From Paenibacillus mangrovi (GTDB lineage Bacteria > Bacillota > Bacilli > Paenibacillales > Paenibacillaceae), in the NCBI RefSeq assembly GCF_022898935.1, contig NZ_JALIRP010000005.1:62001-126000 (forward strand): a stretch of 64,000 nucleotides of DNA, in the 5' to 3' direction. Made by a program: the position numbers and the translations under genes. Positions 52,591-61,052 of the stretch are shown here, in pieces (position 1 is the stretch's first letter; each line of letters begins with the position of its first letter). The notes beneath the pieces were generated by a model. It saw nothing but the letters and a program-made list of their open reading frames with translations, did no database searches and was not told the DNA's origin.

Positions 52591-53648
52591 GTATTATTTA
52601 TGAGTTCGGTTAATCGATTATTTGATGGACCGAATCCATGTCCTGCTGCAAGTTGGTAATATTTTTTAGCGACTACGAGATTCCCCGTAACCTCATAGTA
52701 AACACCCAGATTGTGAGCAGCACGATAACTACCGCTGCCGATTAAAGTTGAGTAATGATCCGTTTCTCCAATTTCTAACGCGAATTTAAAATACTTCTCA
52801 ATCAATTGAAATTTACCACATTCTATAGCTAATATGCCTAAGACAAATGGAAGATCTGGGAATTTAGGATACATCGGCACAAACAATTCTAATAGTTCAA
52901 TTGCTTGTTGACTCTTGCCCAGTTCCTTAAGTGTATACCCTAGTTGTACAAGCATGGGGGCAAAGTATAACCGATCAAACTGTTCCAAACATAAGCATTC
53001 TTCGAAGGCTTCATAAGCATTTTCAAACTGTTTATTTGAATAATACAATTTCCCTAATTGATAGAGCATATAACCGTTGTTAGGATCTTTCTCTATAATG
53101 CGCTTATACATTTTGATGTAACGATTAAATTTCCCCATCTTTAAATAAGTTTCTGGATTATATCCAAAGTGTTCTATTTCGATATCACACTTGATCATTT
53201 GTATTTCTTGATTATTTTTCCTCAAGTGCTCATGAACCTCTCCATAAAAGCGAAACTCTGGTCTATTTGGGAAGAAACGAATCATTCGACTCATATTTAC
53301 TTCATCATTAATTACATTTGAAATTTTGACAGCACCAGCTTCTGATGGGAAATTAGATACAAAATCATCAATCTGTCTTACGACATTTGGTGATAACTTC
53401 TCATCGGCATCAATAAATAGTATGTAATCCCCTGAAGCCTTTTCAATCGCCCAATTACGAGCATCAGAGAAACTGTCATTCCATTCAAAATAATAAACTT
53501 TTGCTTTATACTCGCTCGCTATTTTGACCGTCTCATCCGTTGAACCGGTATCTACTACAATTAATTCGTAACTAGGGGGCACACTGGCCAATGCTCTAGC
53601 GATCTGTTCTGCCTCATTTTTAACAATCATACATACGCTAATCTTCAT
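52584..53648 (-). CDS. Family 2 glycosyltransferase with TPR repeats, between fliD and hag
   Basis: A 354-residue protein. The GT-A domain: KISVCMIVKNEAEQIARALAS, LIVVDTGSTDETVKIA, YYFEWNDSFSDARNWAI, ILFIDADEKLSP. After about residue 190 come TPR motifs (GYMLYQLGKLYYSNKQFENAYEAFEECL and three more). Its closest relative in the window is the N-terminal half of 44733-46637. Insertion exactly between flagellin and fliD is a common site for flagellin glycosyltransferases, so O-glycosylation of the surface of flagellin is plausible (inference). The start follows GAGGAGC. Confidence 0.85.
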   Translation of the reverse strand: MKISVCMIVKNEAEQIARALASVPPSYELIVVDTGSTDETVKIASEYKAKVYYFEWNDSFSDARNWAIEKASGDYILFIDADEKLSPNVVRQIDDFVSNFPSEAGAVKISNVINDEVNMSRMIRFFPNRPEFRFYGEVHEHLRKNNQEIQMIKCDIEIEHFGYNPETYLKMGKFNRYIKMYKRIIEKDPNNGYMLYQLGKLYYSNKQFENAYEAFEECLCLEQFDRLYFAPMLVQLGYTLKELGKSQQAIELLELFVPMYPKFPDLPFVLGILAIECGKFQLIEKYFKFALEIGETDHYSTLIGSGSYRAAHNLGVYYEVTGNLVVAKKYYQLAAGHGFGPSNNRLTELINNTK

Positions 53649-53675
53649 ATTGTAAATAGCTCCTCATGAAAAAAG

Positions 53676-53701
53676 AGCCCACAATAAATGTGGGCCCAAT
53701 T
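53676..53701 (-). terminator. Terminator of hag
   Basis: GGGCCCACA-TTTAT-TGTGGGCTC on the minus strand, followed by TTTTTTC, 15 bases beyond the flagellin stop. Confidence 0.85.
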
Positions 53702-53715
53702 TTGTAACCAAATAA

Positions 53716-54522
53716 TTAACGCAGCAATTGCAGAACGCCTTGTGGCGCTTGGTTAGCTTGAGCCAACATAGCTGTAGAAGCTTGCTGCAAAATATTGAAT
53801 TTAGTATAGCTCATCATCTCAGCAGCCATATCTGTGTCACGAATACGAGACTCAGCAGCTTGAAGATTTTCAGAGTTTACGCTAACGTTATTGTAAACGT
53901 GCTCCAATTGGTTCTGGTAAGCACCCAGAGCAGAACGTGCTTCGTTTACTGTTTCGATAGCCTTGTCAACAACACCGCCTTCAGTAACACCTGATGCATT
54001 ATCTGTCAGGCCACCGAAAGTCAATGTGCTGATATTAGCTTTGGAGAAGTCGATTCCCACTTGGTCAGCTGCATTTCCTCCTGTTTGGATCGTCAAAGTA
54101 TTAGCAGATCCATCAAGGATAGTGATTCCATTAAACTGCGTATTTTTTGCAATATCAGTAATTGCTGTGTTCAAAGCTTGATACTCTGCATCCATGGCAG
54201 CGATATCAGTAGCATTGTAAGTACCGTTAGATGCCTGAACTGTTAATTCTTTCATACGAGTTAGCATATCAGAAACTTCGTTCATTGCTCCCTCAGCAGC
54301 TTGTACCATAGAAATTCCGTCTTGAGCATTACGCATACCTTGGTTCATACCTTTAATCTGCGCGCGCATTTTCTCGGAGATCGAAAGACCTGCAGCATCA
54401 TCAGCGGCACGGTTGATACGGTAGCCAGAAGACAGTTTCTCACTGGATTTACCTTGTTGAACATTGTTAAAAGCAAGGTTACGATGGGAATTCATTGCGT
54501 TGATATTGTGGTTAATAATCAT
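53716..54522 (-). CDS. hag: Flagellin
   Basis: A 268-residue filament subunit, about as short as functional flagellins get: both D0/D1 coiled-coil ends are complete (MIINHNINAMNSHRNLAFNN to EKMRAQIKGMNQGMRNAQDG; ALGAYQNQLEHVYNNVSVNSENLQAAESRIRDTDMAAEMMSYTKFNILQQASTAMLAQANQ) but the variable surface domain is only about 60 residues. ATG at 54522 has AAGGAGG eight bases upstream. The 5' leader has a GGA-loop hairpin and the site AAGGAGG itself contains a second GGA, both typical CsrA targets. A sigma-D promoter at 54590-54617 drives it. Confidence 0.96.
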   Translation of the reverse strand: MIINHNINAMNSHRNLAFNNVQQGKSSEKLSSGYRINRAADDAAGLSISEKMRAQIKGMNQGMRNAQDGISMVQAAEGAMNEVSDMLTRMKELTVQASNGTYNATDIAAMDAEYQALNTAITDIAKNTQFNGITILDGSANTLTIQTGGNAADQVGIDFSKANISTLTFGGLTDNASGVTEGGVVDKAIETVNEARSALGAYQNQLEHVYNNVSVNSENLQAAESRIRDTDMAAEMMSYTKFNILQQASTAMLAQANQAPQGVLQLLR

Positions 54523-54528
54523 TTGTTG

Positions 54529-54566
54529 TTCCTCCTTGAGTTTGAAATATTTCACATCCTTGTGAA
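54529..54566 (-). promoter_or_regulatory. Putative CsrA binding sites in the hag leader
   Basis: Minus strand: hairpin TTCACA-AGGA-TGTGAA (54551-54566) presents GGA in the loop. The Shine-Dalgarno AAGGAGG (54530-54536) is a second GGA site. In Bacillus subtilis CsrA binds two such sites in hag mRNA to block translation until FliW sequesters CsrA. Confidence 0.6.
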
Positions 54567-54589
54567 GCAGGCTTATAGCCTACAATATA

Positions 54590-54617
54590 TATATCGGATT
54601 TCTAATACCATAGTTTA
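54590..54617 (-). promoter_or_regulatory. Sigma-D promoter of hag
   Basis: Minus strand: TAAA (54614-54617), 16 bases, CCGATATA (54590-54597). The transcription start would be near 54580, leaving a leader of about 55-60 bases containing the CsrA sites. Confidence 0.75.
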
Positions 54618-54639
54618 TACCTGAATTAAAATATTGATC

Positions 54640-54861
54640 TTACTTTTTTATTTTTTTTATAAATTCGAGATTATGCTGAAATTGACTGGCCTCAACATTA
54701 TTCGCCTGAACTTCATCCACCAGTTCTTTCCGTAAAATAACAACATCCTCTGGTGCTCTAATTCCAATCTTGACACTATCGCCATCAATAGAGGAAACGT
54801 AAATTTCAATATCTTTATGAATTAATATAGACTGCCCTTGCTTCCTTGTTAGTACAAGCAT
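54640..54861 (-). CDS. csrA: Carbon storage regulator CsrA
   Basis: A 73-residue RNA-binding dimer. The beta-strand start MLVLTRKQGQSILI, the IGIRAPEDVVILRKEL segment and the variable tail are typical. It represses flagellin translation at the hag leader just downstream. The ATG immediately follows the fliW stop (TGA-ATG), and its ribosome binding site lies in the end of fliW, so the two are coupled. Confidence 0.96.
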   Translation of the reverse strand: MLVLTRKQGQSILIHKDIEIYVSSIDGDSVKIGIRAPEDVVILRKELVDEVQANNVEASQFQHNLEFIKKIKK

Positions 54862-55284
54862 TCATACCCCCTCCTTCTCCTCCAAATTTCGCGCAATAAT
54901 AAGACTATTTGTTTTATAGGTAGTCTTCTCTTGGATTACATGTTGTATACCAATAGAGTGGTCCACATTAATGATCAATGGAGCTAGCAAGTTTAAGGTC
55001 GAGGTCTGTATGGAGTCTTTGATGGTTACTATGCATAATACAAGAGTGTCTTCTGGCTTAGTCAGACGCAATCTTTTTTTTATTGGACTATTCAAGTGAA
55101 TGGAATAATCCGGATACCATTGGAAAGGTGTTGTTGTCAAAAATGATATTTGTGGGTCCTCTTTGCTTTTTAAATAAGCAAATGGGGTATCCTCGATTGC
55201 CTCTAAATAAAATTGGTCTAATCCTTCAAATCCTATTATGCTTCCTTCAAAAGATATTAGCATGTTATTTAATTGACCCAGCAT
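54862..55284 (-). CDS. fliW: Flagellar assembly factor FliW
   Basis: A 140-residue protein that binds flagellin or CsrA. When flagellin is exported FliW is freed and inhibits CsrA. The marks are SFEGSIIGFEGLDQFYLEAI, TPFAYLKSKEDPQISFLTTTPF and VLCIVTIKDSIQTSTLNLLAPLIIN. Position between DUF6470 and csrA is standard for Bacilli. Confidence 0.95.
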   Translation of the reverse strand: MLGQLNNMLISFEGSIIGFEGLDQFYLEAIEDTPFAYLKSKEDPQISFLTTTPFQWYPDYSIHLNSPIKKRLRLTKPEDTLVLCIVTIKDSIQTSTLNLLAPLIINVDHSIGIQHVIQEKTTYKTNSLIIARNLEEKEGV

Positions 55285-55334
55285 TCAAATCCCTCCTAAA
55301 TAAAAAAACTACAGCTTTTCAGCCATAGCCTATT

Positions 55335-55895
55335 TTAACCATACAAATCATAATTACTTACCCACATTTTAATATCATTTTTATTCTTCAAATAAATGTT
55401 CATACTTCCTGGTTGAAACGAAACATTTGGGCGATTAGGGGTGAAAGTAATATTGATCTGTGGTGAATTCCAGTTTATATTTGTTTCTGCAGGCTTATAT
55501 TTTACATCAACATTATTACTAGACGCTTCACCATTATATTCAATTATAGATTTTTCTTGTATTCTCTGTACTATCATATCTGCAATTTTTTGTTTAGTGA
55601 ATTGGGCAAGCCTATTTCCTTCATCAACTATATTGGCTACATTTGTAAGATACTGCTGGTGCATTTGAGAAGAAATCATATGCAGCCACTCCAAATGATC
55701 CCCCTTCCCGAGCGCCATCCATGCCCTTGAACTGTCTACTGACAATTCGGAAGGGGTCTTTTGAATATCCATCATCGACGGAGAACTCTCAATGTCCATT
55801 TCTGCCGGAGGGGACTCTATCATAAGTTGAGCTCTTTCCGATTCCATCCCAATATTGGCATACGTCTGACGAATGGATAAACGTTGGAGGTTCAT
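55335..55895 (-). CDS. DUF6470 (YviE-like) protein of the flagellar operon
   Basis: A 186-residue protein of unknown role, normally between flgL and fliW in Bacilli. The N-terminal motif RLSIRQTYANIGMESERAQLMIESPPAEMDIE and the repeated P-x-x-x-x-I/V-x-x-S pattern, then a central helical part (DHLEWLHMISSQMHQQYL) and a C-terminal beta stretch with N-I-N-W-x-x-P-Q-I-N-I-T-F are visible. ATG at 55895 has GAGGGTG in front. No signal peptide. Confidence 0.8.
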   Translation of the reverse strand: MNLQRLSIRQTYANIGMESERAQLMIESPPAEMDIESSPSMMDIQKTPSELSVDSSRAWMALGKGDHLEWLHMISSQMHQQYLTNVANIVDEGNRLAQFTKQKIADMIVQRIQEKSIIEYNGEASSNNVDVKYKPAETNINWNSPQINITFTPNRPNVSFQPGSMNIYLKNKNDIKMWVSNYDLYG

Positions 55896-55925
55896 TTTGT
55901 TCACCCTCAATCACAAATTCCTATA

Positions 55926-56822
55926 TTATCTCAGGTAATCTAGTAAGCTAATCTGCATGATCTTCGCACTTGTTGCAAGGGATGCTTGATATACACTCTC
56001 ATCTTGTTTAAGTTTCATAATCGTCTCTGCATAATCAGCATCTTCTGTTTTGGACTGCATTTCAGTCAAGTTCAGTTCAAGGTCGCTCATTCGGCTGCTG
56101 ATAAGTTCAACTCTATTCGTCTTTGCACCTATTTCTGAACGGGCCTCATTTATTTTAGAGAGCCTGCTCTTTAATAATTCCATTTCATTTAAAGCTGCTG
56201 CCTGATTGCCAGTGCTAAAGGCTGACTCCACTCGCGTAATAATGCCAAATAAATTGTCTGCGTCAGTCGGCTTACCAAAAATATCCTGACCAGTAATATT
56301 TATCGAAAGGGATGCCCCTTCTGTAAATTTATATATTATTTCTCCTGTATCGGTCTCCTGGGTACTTGCAATATCTGCCTTGTATGGTTCTTGGTCCGTA
56401 AATTGTCCATTAAAAATATATTTATCATTAAATTTACTATTACCCAGATTAACCATTTGTTCATATATTTGTTTTAATTCAATAGTAATTGCATCCATAG
56501 CTTCCTGGGGGATAGTTCCATTTGTGCCCTGCACAACCAATTCATATGCTCGTTGACCAACATCATTAATTTGACCAATAACAGTATCATTATATTCGAG
56601 CCACGAGGTCGCAGCATCCGCATTCTTCTGATATTGATCGTTTATAGATAGTTCACTGCGGTATCTTAATGAATATGTTATACCAACAGGATCATCTGAA
56701 GGCTTATTTAGTTTCATACCGGTTGATAAATTATTTTGATTCTTATCCATCCTGATGAGGTTATTGTTAATATTTCTCATCATTTGCAAATTCATCATAC
56801 CCGGTGTAACTCTTAATGCCAT
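55926..56822 (-). CDS. flgL: Flagellar hook-filament junction protein FlgL
   Basis: A 298-residue HAP3. The flagellin-like N-terminus MALRVTPGMMNLQMMRNINNNLIRMDKNQNNLSTGMKLNKPSDDPVGITYSL and the C-terminus LNLTEMQSKTEDADYAETIMKLKQDESVYQASLATSAKIMQ form the coiled-coil core. It connects FlgK to flagellin. 16 bases after flgK. Confidence 0.94.
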   Translation of the reverse strand: MALRVTPGMMNLQMMRNINNNLIRMDKNQNNLSTGMKLNKPSDDPVGITYSLRYRSELSINDQYQKNADAATSWLEYNDTVIGQINDVGQRAYELVVQGTNGTIPQEAMDAITIELKQIYEQMVNLGNSKFNDKYIFNGQFTDQEPYKADIASTQETDTGEIIYKFTEGASLSINITGQDIFGKPTDADNLFGIITRVESAFSTGNQAAALNEMELLKSRLSKINEARSEIGAKTNRVELISSRMSDLELNLTEMQSKTEDADYAETIMKLKQDESVYQASLATSAKIMQISLLDYLR

Positions 56823-56838
56823 CTATCTCACTCCCTTC

Positions 56839-58398
56839 TTATCTACCCACAACGCCCATACTGTTGATAATTTTGTCCAAATTTTGATCCATTGTTGTCA
56901 TGAAACGTGAAGCAGCCCCGTAGGCGTGCTGGAATTTAATCAAGTTAGCCATTTCTTCGTCCATAGATACACCACTGACCGACTGCCTTCTCGAATCGAC
57001 CTGGTCCACAAGCAGTTGGTTGTTAGTCTGCTGCCTTTGAGCTTCACTGCTCTCAACACCTAATTGACCCATTATAGACCGATAATAATCATCTAGCGTT
57101 CCCTTTGTAAAGCCATTATTACTAGCGACCGGATTGAACGTAAAGGTCTTATCTCTTAATTGCGACATTAATAACGCAAGAGTATTATTGCCTTTAACAG
57201 CCTCATCTCCCGAGGCACCTGTGATTACACGTAGGGAGGATGCAATTTGATTAGGGTCTTTATCAATGATGGAATTCAGTTGAATTGTCCCTGCTGTAAT
57301 AGGTCCGTTACTAGAAGTAAAGAATTCTACTCCTTTGGTTGCTGGTGGACCAAACACATACCCCAACTGATGCAAACCATTAATTCCCTTTACCGTCGTC
57401 GTCAAATCTTGAGTTAAGGTTCTGTTAGCTCCGCTATAAGTAATGCCGTTCAAAGTAGTACCTTCAGGTAAAACGGAACCTGCTGGAATCGTAATCTCAA
57501 CATCACCATTCACAATCGTATTGGCGAGTTGATCGAGCTGGTCAATATAATCTTTAACAATTACATCTCTAGACTTAATCGTCCCGAATACTTCTCCGCT
57601 GGTTAATGTGTTGCCAGCATAAGCGGATTCCCAATCTGCAGCCGTTGTATCTACGGAGTTGTTTCCGTTAACTAATTCTAATCCACCAAGGGTCACCCGA
57701 TATCCTGTATCTTCTTCAACTACTGATATATTACCAAGTTTGGACAGTTGATCGATAATGACATCGCGTTGGTCTCTCAAATCATTCGCGTTATCGCCGG
57801 TTCCTTCAATTTTGTAGATTTGTCTATTGAGGTCAGCAACCTGCTTGGTTAATGTATTGATTTTTTGAGCAGTTACGGAAACGCTATTAGATAAATCATC
57901 CTGCATATCATTTAATTTTTTACTTAATTCATTAAAGGCATCGACCATTGCCAACGCATTTTCTTTCACTATTTTTCTAGCAGTCACATTCTCTGGATCT
58001 TTGCTGAGTTCAGACCAAGACTTCCAAAAATTATCTATTACTGTTGTTAGCCCTGAATTGGAAGGTTCATTAAACACTTTTTCTAATTTAGTTAGGGTAT
58101 CGGCTTGGATCTCCCATTCCCCAAGCGAACGATTCGTATCCCAAAACTGATCATCCACAAAAGAATCACGAATTCTCTTAATATAACTTACCTCAACGCC
58201 TGTCCCCAACTGCCCAGGAGCTGTGGATTTGTAGAGTCCAGGATATTCGAGCGGTCTTGTAGCAGACATACCAACGACCTGACGTGAATAACCTTGAGTG
58301 CTTGCATTTGCTATATTATGACCTGTCGTGTTCATCGCTGCCATTTGAGTAAACAAGCTTCGTTTGGAAGTCTCAATACCATGGAACGTAGATGTCAT
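56839..58398 (-). CDS. flgK: Flagellar hook-associated protein FlgK
   Basis: A 519-residue HAP1. N-terminal rod motif GIETSKRSLFTQMAAMNTTGHNIANASTQGYSRQVV; C-terminal SGVSMDEEMANLIKFQHAYGAASRFMTTMDQNLDKIINSMGVVGR is the standard ending. It is the first junction protein on the hook. Follows flgN by 26 bases. Confidence 0.95.
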   Translation of the reverse strand: MTSTFHGIETSKRSLFTQMAAMNTTGHNIANASTQGYSRQVVGMSATRPLEYPGLYKSTAPGQLGTGVEVSYIKRIRDSFVDDQFWDTNRSLGEWEIQADTLTKLEKVFNEPSNSGLTTVIDNFWKSWSELSKDPENVTARKIVKENALAMVDAFNELSKKLNDMQDDLSNSVSVTAQKINTLTKQVADLNRQIYKIEGTGDNANDLRDQRDVIIDQLSKLGNISVVEEDTGYRVTLGGLELVNGNNSVDTTAADWESAYAGNTLTSGEVFGTIKSRDVIVKDYIDQLDQLANTIVNGDVEITIPAGSVLPEGTTLNGITYSGANRTLTQDLTTTVKGINGLHQLGYVFGPPATKGVEFFTSSNGPITAGTIQLNSIIDKDPNQIASSLRVITGASGDEAVKGNNTLALLMSQLRDKTFTFNPVASNNGFTKGTLDDYYRSIMGQLGVESSEAQRQQTNNQLLVDQVDSRRQSVSGVSMDEEMANLIKFQHAYGAASRFMTTMDQNLDKIINSMGVVGR

Positions 58399-58424
58399 CT
58401 TATCCCCTCACAATCTCAATAAAT

Positions 58425-58928
58425 TCAAGCTTTAGTATCAAAGAATTGATTACTTTTTTTAAACTGGGAAGAATGTTGCGCAGGATTTTGGTAAATTAAT
58501 TCGTCTTCCGTATCCACCAGAATATTTAAAGAGAAGTCAATAAACTGCATGGATTGTTCAATGAGCTGATGAATGATTTCATTTTCCTTTTTAAGTTGCT
58601 GCGTATTCCTAACTAATGTATCTCTAATTTCTAATAAGTCTTTTCTTTCCTTGGGATCGAAGACAAGGCGGGAAACCTCGGAAATATTCAAATTTAATTT
58701 TGTTCTGATCCCCTTCTCTTCTAATAGAGCCATCAACGATTCCTTACGGAGTTCTTCAATATGTTCAGTCTGTTTTAGCAAGCGATTCTCACGTGTCATC
58801 AATTGAGTCAATTCCGTGATGTCGTTATTGATAATAGCTACTTTCTTACTCTGCGCTGTGCTAAGCAGTTCCTCATATATCTTGTTCAAGGACTCGAGCT
58901 CTGAAATAATATTCGTAACACTACTCAC
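58425..58928 (-). CDS. flgN: Flagellar export chaperone FlgN
   Basis: A 167-residue helical protein that escorts FlgK and FlgL to the export gate. The long coiled helices (LNKIYEELLSTAQSKKVAIINNDITELTQLMTRENRLLKQTEHIEELR) are typical. It starts with GTG overlapping the flgM stop by four bases (GTGA), which implies translational coupling. Confidence 0.9.
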   Translation of the reverse strand: MSSVTNIISELESLNKIYEELLSTAQSKKVAIINNDITELTQLMTRENRLLKQTEHIEELRKESLMALLEEKGIRTKLNLNISEVSRLVFDPKERKDLLEIRDTLVRNTQQLKKENEIIHQLIEQSMQFIDFSLNILVDTEDELIYQNPAQHSSQFKKSNQFFDTKA

Positions 58929-59221
58929 TCGTCGTCACCTGATTTACTGTAAGATTTAAAGTAGGGCATAAGCTTCTCGGCAATTTTCCCTGCTTCTACA
59001 TGATAGGTGCCGGAGGATACCTGCTGTTTGAGGTCTTGAATCCGTTGTACTCTTTCAGGGTCGGCGCTGCGCTCCTGAGCCTCCAGCATTTCAATCGCCT
59101 CCGAGGAAATGGATACTTCATCCTTGCGGCGCTCCATCTTTCTCGCTTCCTGCCGCTGAGTCTCCATATTCCGCTGATAAGGGTTAACTCCACCAACTCG
59201 TCCGGTATCATTAATTTTCAT
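58925..59221 (-). CDS. flgM: Anti-sigma-D factor FlgM
   Basis: A 98-residue inhibitor of sigma-D that is exported through the finished hook-basal body. The disordered N-terminus (NPYQRNMETQRQEARKMERRK) and the sigma-binding C-terminal helices (RRKDEVSISSEAIEMLEAQ, RVQRIQDLKQQVSSGTYHVEAGKIAEKLMPY) are complete. ATG at 59221 has AAGG at eight bases; a GTG three codons upstream is in frame. It controls the sigma-D promoters noted for hag, fliD and the glycosyltransferase. Confidence 0.94.
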   Translation of the reverse strand: MKINDTGRVGGVNPYQRNMETQRQEARKMERRKDEVSISSEAIEMLEAQERSADPERVQRIQDLKQQVSSGTYHVEAGKIAEKLMPYFKSYSKSGDDE

Positions 59222-59318
59222 ATCTTCCACCTTCTTTCAAATATATAAGGACGCCTTCAGGCTATTTTTCGCATCAGTCGAAAGTGGCATCCGGGCGGGT
59301 ATTATACGCCAGAATAAC

Positions 59319-59353
59319 GTAAAAAACCGATAAATCTTTACTAAGTTTATCGG
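59319..59353 (-). terminator. Terminator or attenuator between yvyF and flgM
   Basis: CCGATAAA (59327-59334) and TTTATCGG (59346-59353) pair perfectly; on the minus strand TTTTTTACG follows. It lies 56 bases after the yvyF-like stop and about 100 bases before flgM, so flgM probably has its own promoter. Confidence 0.75.
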
Positions 59354-59408
59354 TCATAAATGAGACATTATTTATAGTTTCAACTTTTTTTAGTGCGGTA
59401 GTCTGTTA

Positions 59409-59816
59409 TTAATGGTATTTATCGATTGCGCGATAGGTTCCATCGCCCTGCCTTTTAGTCCCTACATCCTTATTCGATTCCTCATGGATCGCCTGATTCA
59501 GTTCTTTAGTCAGACGTGAGCGGCAGGAGTCACACATATGGCCATCACGGATCATGCTCCCGCATACCTCGCAGGGATACATCAAGTTCGGTGCATTCAT
59601 CACCGAAATCCGCCCTTCACGAACAAAACGGGTGATCTGCTTAATGGAAACTTCGGTTGCATCCGAAAGCTCCTGAATCGTTGCGCCCTTCTCCTCACGC
59701 AGGTACTGAACACATTTCTCATATTCGTGCTCAATATCCTTGATGCAGTTTGGGCACATGTCTTTAAAATTAGCCGCAAATAATCTGCCGCAGCGAGGAC
59801 AGTTTGCCAGATTCAC
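59409..59816 (-). CDS. yvyF: YvyF-like flagellar operon protein (zinc-ribbon/HTH)
   Basis: A 135-residue protein. An N-terminal zinc ribbon (CPRCGRLF...MCPNCIKDIE) is followed by a helix-turn-helix-like segment (GATIQELSDATEVSIKQITRFVREGRISV) and a second cysteine pair set (YPCEVCGSMIRDGHMCDSCRSRL). This matches the TIGR03826/YvyF family encoded between comFC and flgM in Bacilli; function is not firmly known, likely regulatory. GGAGG precedes the ATG. Confidence 0.9.
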   Translation of the reverse strand: MNLANCPRCGRLFAANFKDMCPNCIKDIEHEYEKCVQYLREEKGATIQELSDATEVSIKQITRFVREGRISVMNAPNLMYPCEVCGSMIRDGHMCDSCRSRLTKELNQAIHEESNKDVGTKRQGDGTYRAIDKYH

Positions 59817-59917
59817 GATTACGCCTCCTTATATCTTTACGAACAATGCCAGGCAGAACATATGATGGATTCTATACGAAAAGCATCCAAGCCTGCCAAT
59901 GATAAAATTGGAATAAT

Positions 59918-59948
59918 ATGTACAAGATTATGTACAAGATTATGTACC
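59918..59948. repeat. 12-bp tandem repeat in the yvyF leader region
   Basis: ATGTACAAGATT is repeated twice exactly (59918-59929, 59930-59941) with a partial third copy (ATGTACC to 59948). Each unit contains the palindrome TGTACA. It lies about 100-130 bases upstream of the yvyF-like gene and could be a regulator-binding array. Confidence 0.7.
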
Positions 59949-60034
59949 ATCCTTACCCTATAGCTTACATGATTCACGGTTCCCTCGTCCATCCTTTTTC
60001 ACGAAATCAGGTTGCTTTTAGCCATTTTTGTCGT

Positions 60035-60892
60035 TTACGAACGTGCCCATGTCAGACTATAGACTTCTGAGGGGACATCCAAATAGTACTGCAATGCCCA
60101 TTTTACTATAGCCGCGCAGGCCTGAATCGTACTGCCTGTTGTGTAAATATCGTCGATCAGCAGGACACGGAGAGGCTCTATTGTTCGAGTGGAATTCTCA
60201 TTAGATTTGGTCTGAGAGACAAGCTTTTCAATACCGATATGTTGTAAATATCTAAAGCTTTCCTGATCGATATCAAAAACATGCCTCATGGAATCAATTC
60301 GCTCCTGTCTTGTCTTAAAACTTTGTTTGCCTGTATGCTCGCTCCGGACAAGCAAAGGCACCACGGGCAGCTTATGTATGCTCCCTACTCCTGCAGCCAG
60401 CACCTGCGCCTGATTAAAGCCGCGTTCCGTGAGGCGCTCCGTACTGACAGGGACAAAGGTCACGAGATCCGGCCTCCATTCTCTGCTACTTCCGCCTACC
60501 TGATCTTTGAGCTGAAAAGAAATTTCCTTCTGCATCCGATATAGCGCCCTGCTTAACATCTTAATCAATAAAGGCGCGTATTTCTCGTGCCCTCTATACT
60601 TGTACTGAGCCAGCCACTCTCTCATGACGTCATTGTACTGCACAGCGCTTCGGTTCAGCACAAAAGCACGATGCTGCGCCTCCTTCCGCAGACAATCCGG
60701 ACAACCGGAAGCTCTCCCGCAGTAGGGACAACGCGGCCTATCAATCCAGGGAATAGCTAAAGCGCATCGCTCGCAGATACCGGGCCATTCACGCGTCAAT
60801 CGGCTTGGACTGCCGCAGGTCAGGCAGATGTCTCCTGGAGGAGCCAGCAGACCACGAATAAATTGAGTGATTGAGGTGTATATAGAGTTCAC
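60035..60892 (-). CDS. comFC: ComF-family phosphoribosyltransferase-like competence protein
   Basis: A 285-residue protein needed for DNA uptake in competent relatives. The N-terminal zinc fingers CLTCGSPSRLTREWPGICERC and CPYCGRASGCPDC are followed by AVQYNDVMREWLAQYKYRGHEKYA and the phosphoribosyl-pyrophosphate loop VLLIDDIYTTGSTIQAC near 255; VPVSTERLTERGFNQAQVLA is another hallmark. GTG at 60892 is preceded by GGAGGATAATCTT, better than the ATG at 60949. It lies 160 bases downstream of comFA; no comFB is visible between them. Confidence 0.9.
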   Translation of the reverse strand: MNSIYTSITQFIRGLLAPPGDICLTCGSPSRLTREWPGICERCALAIPWIDRPRCPYCGRASGCPDCLRKEAQHRAFVLNRSAVQYNDVMREWLAQYKYRGHEKYAPLLIKMLSRALYRMQKEISFQLKDQVGGSSREWRPDLVTFVPVSTERLTERGFNQAQVLAAGVGSIHKLPVVPLLVRSEHTGKQSFKTRQERIDSMRHVFDIDQESFRYLQHIGIEKLVSQTKSNENSTRTIEPLRVLLIDDIYTTGSTIQACAAIVKWALQYYLDVPSEVYSLTWARS

Positions 60893-61052
60893 AAGATTAT
60901 CCTCCGAACAGTTGATGATATGACTTATACAATAAAGCCAGCCGCCCACAACATTTAAACTACACCGCTTAAGAACCCGACCAGAGCTGATTCAATGATA
61001 AGTAATGAGTCTAGTTAAGAAACGTCTATCGACGTACATCTTAAAAAGAAAT

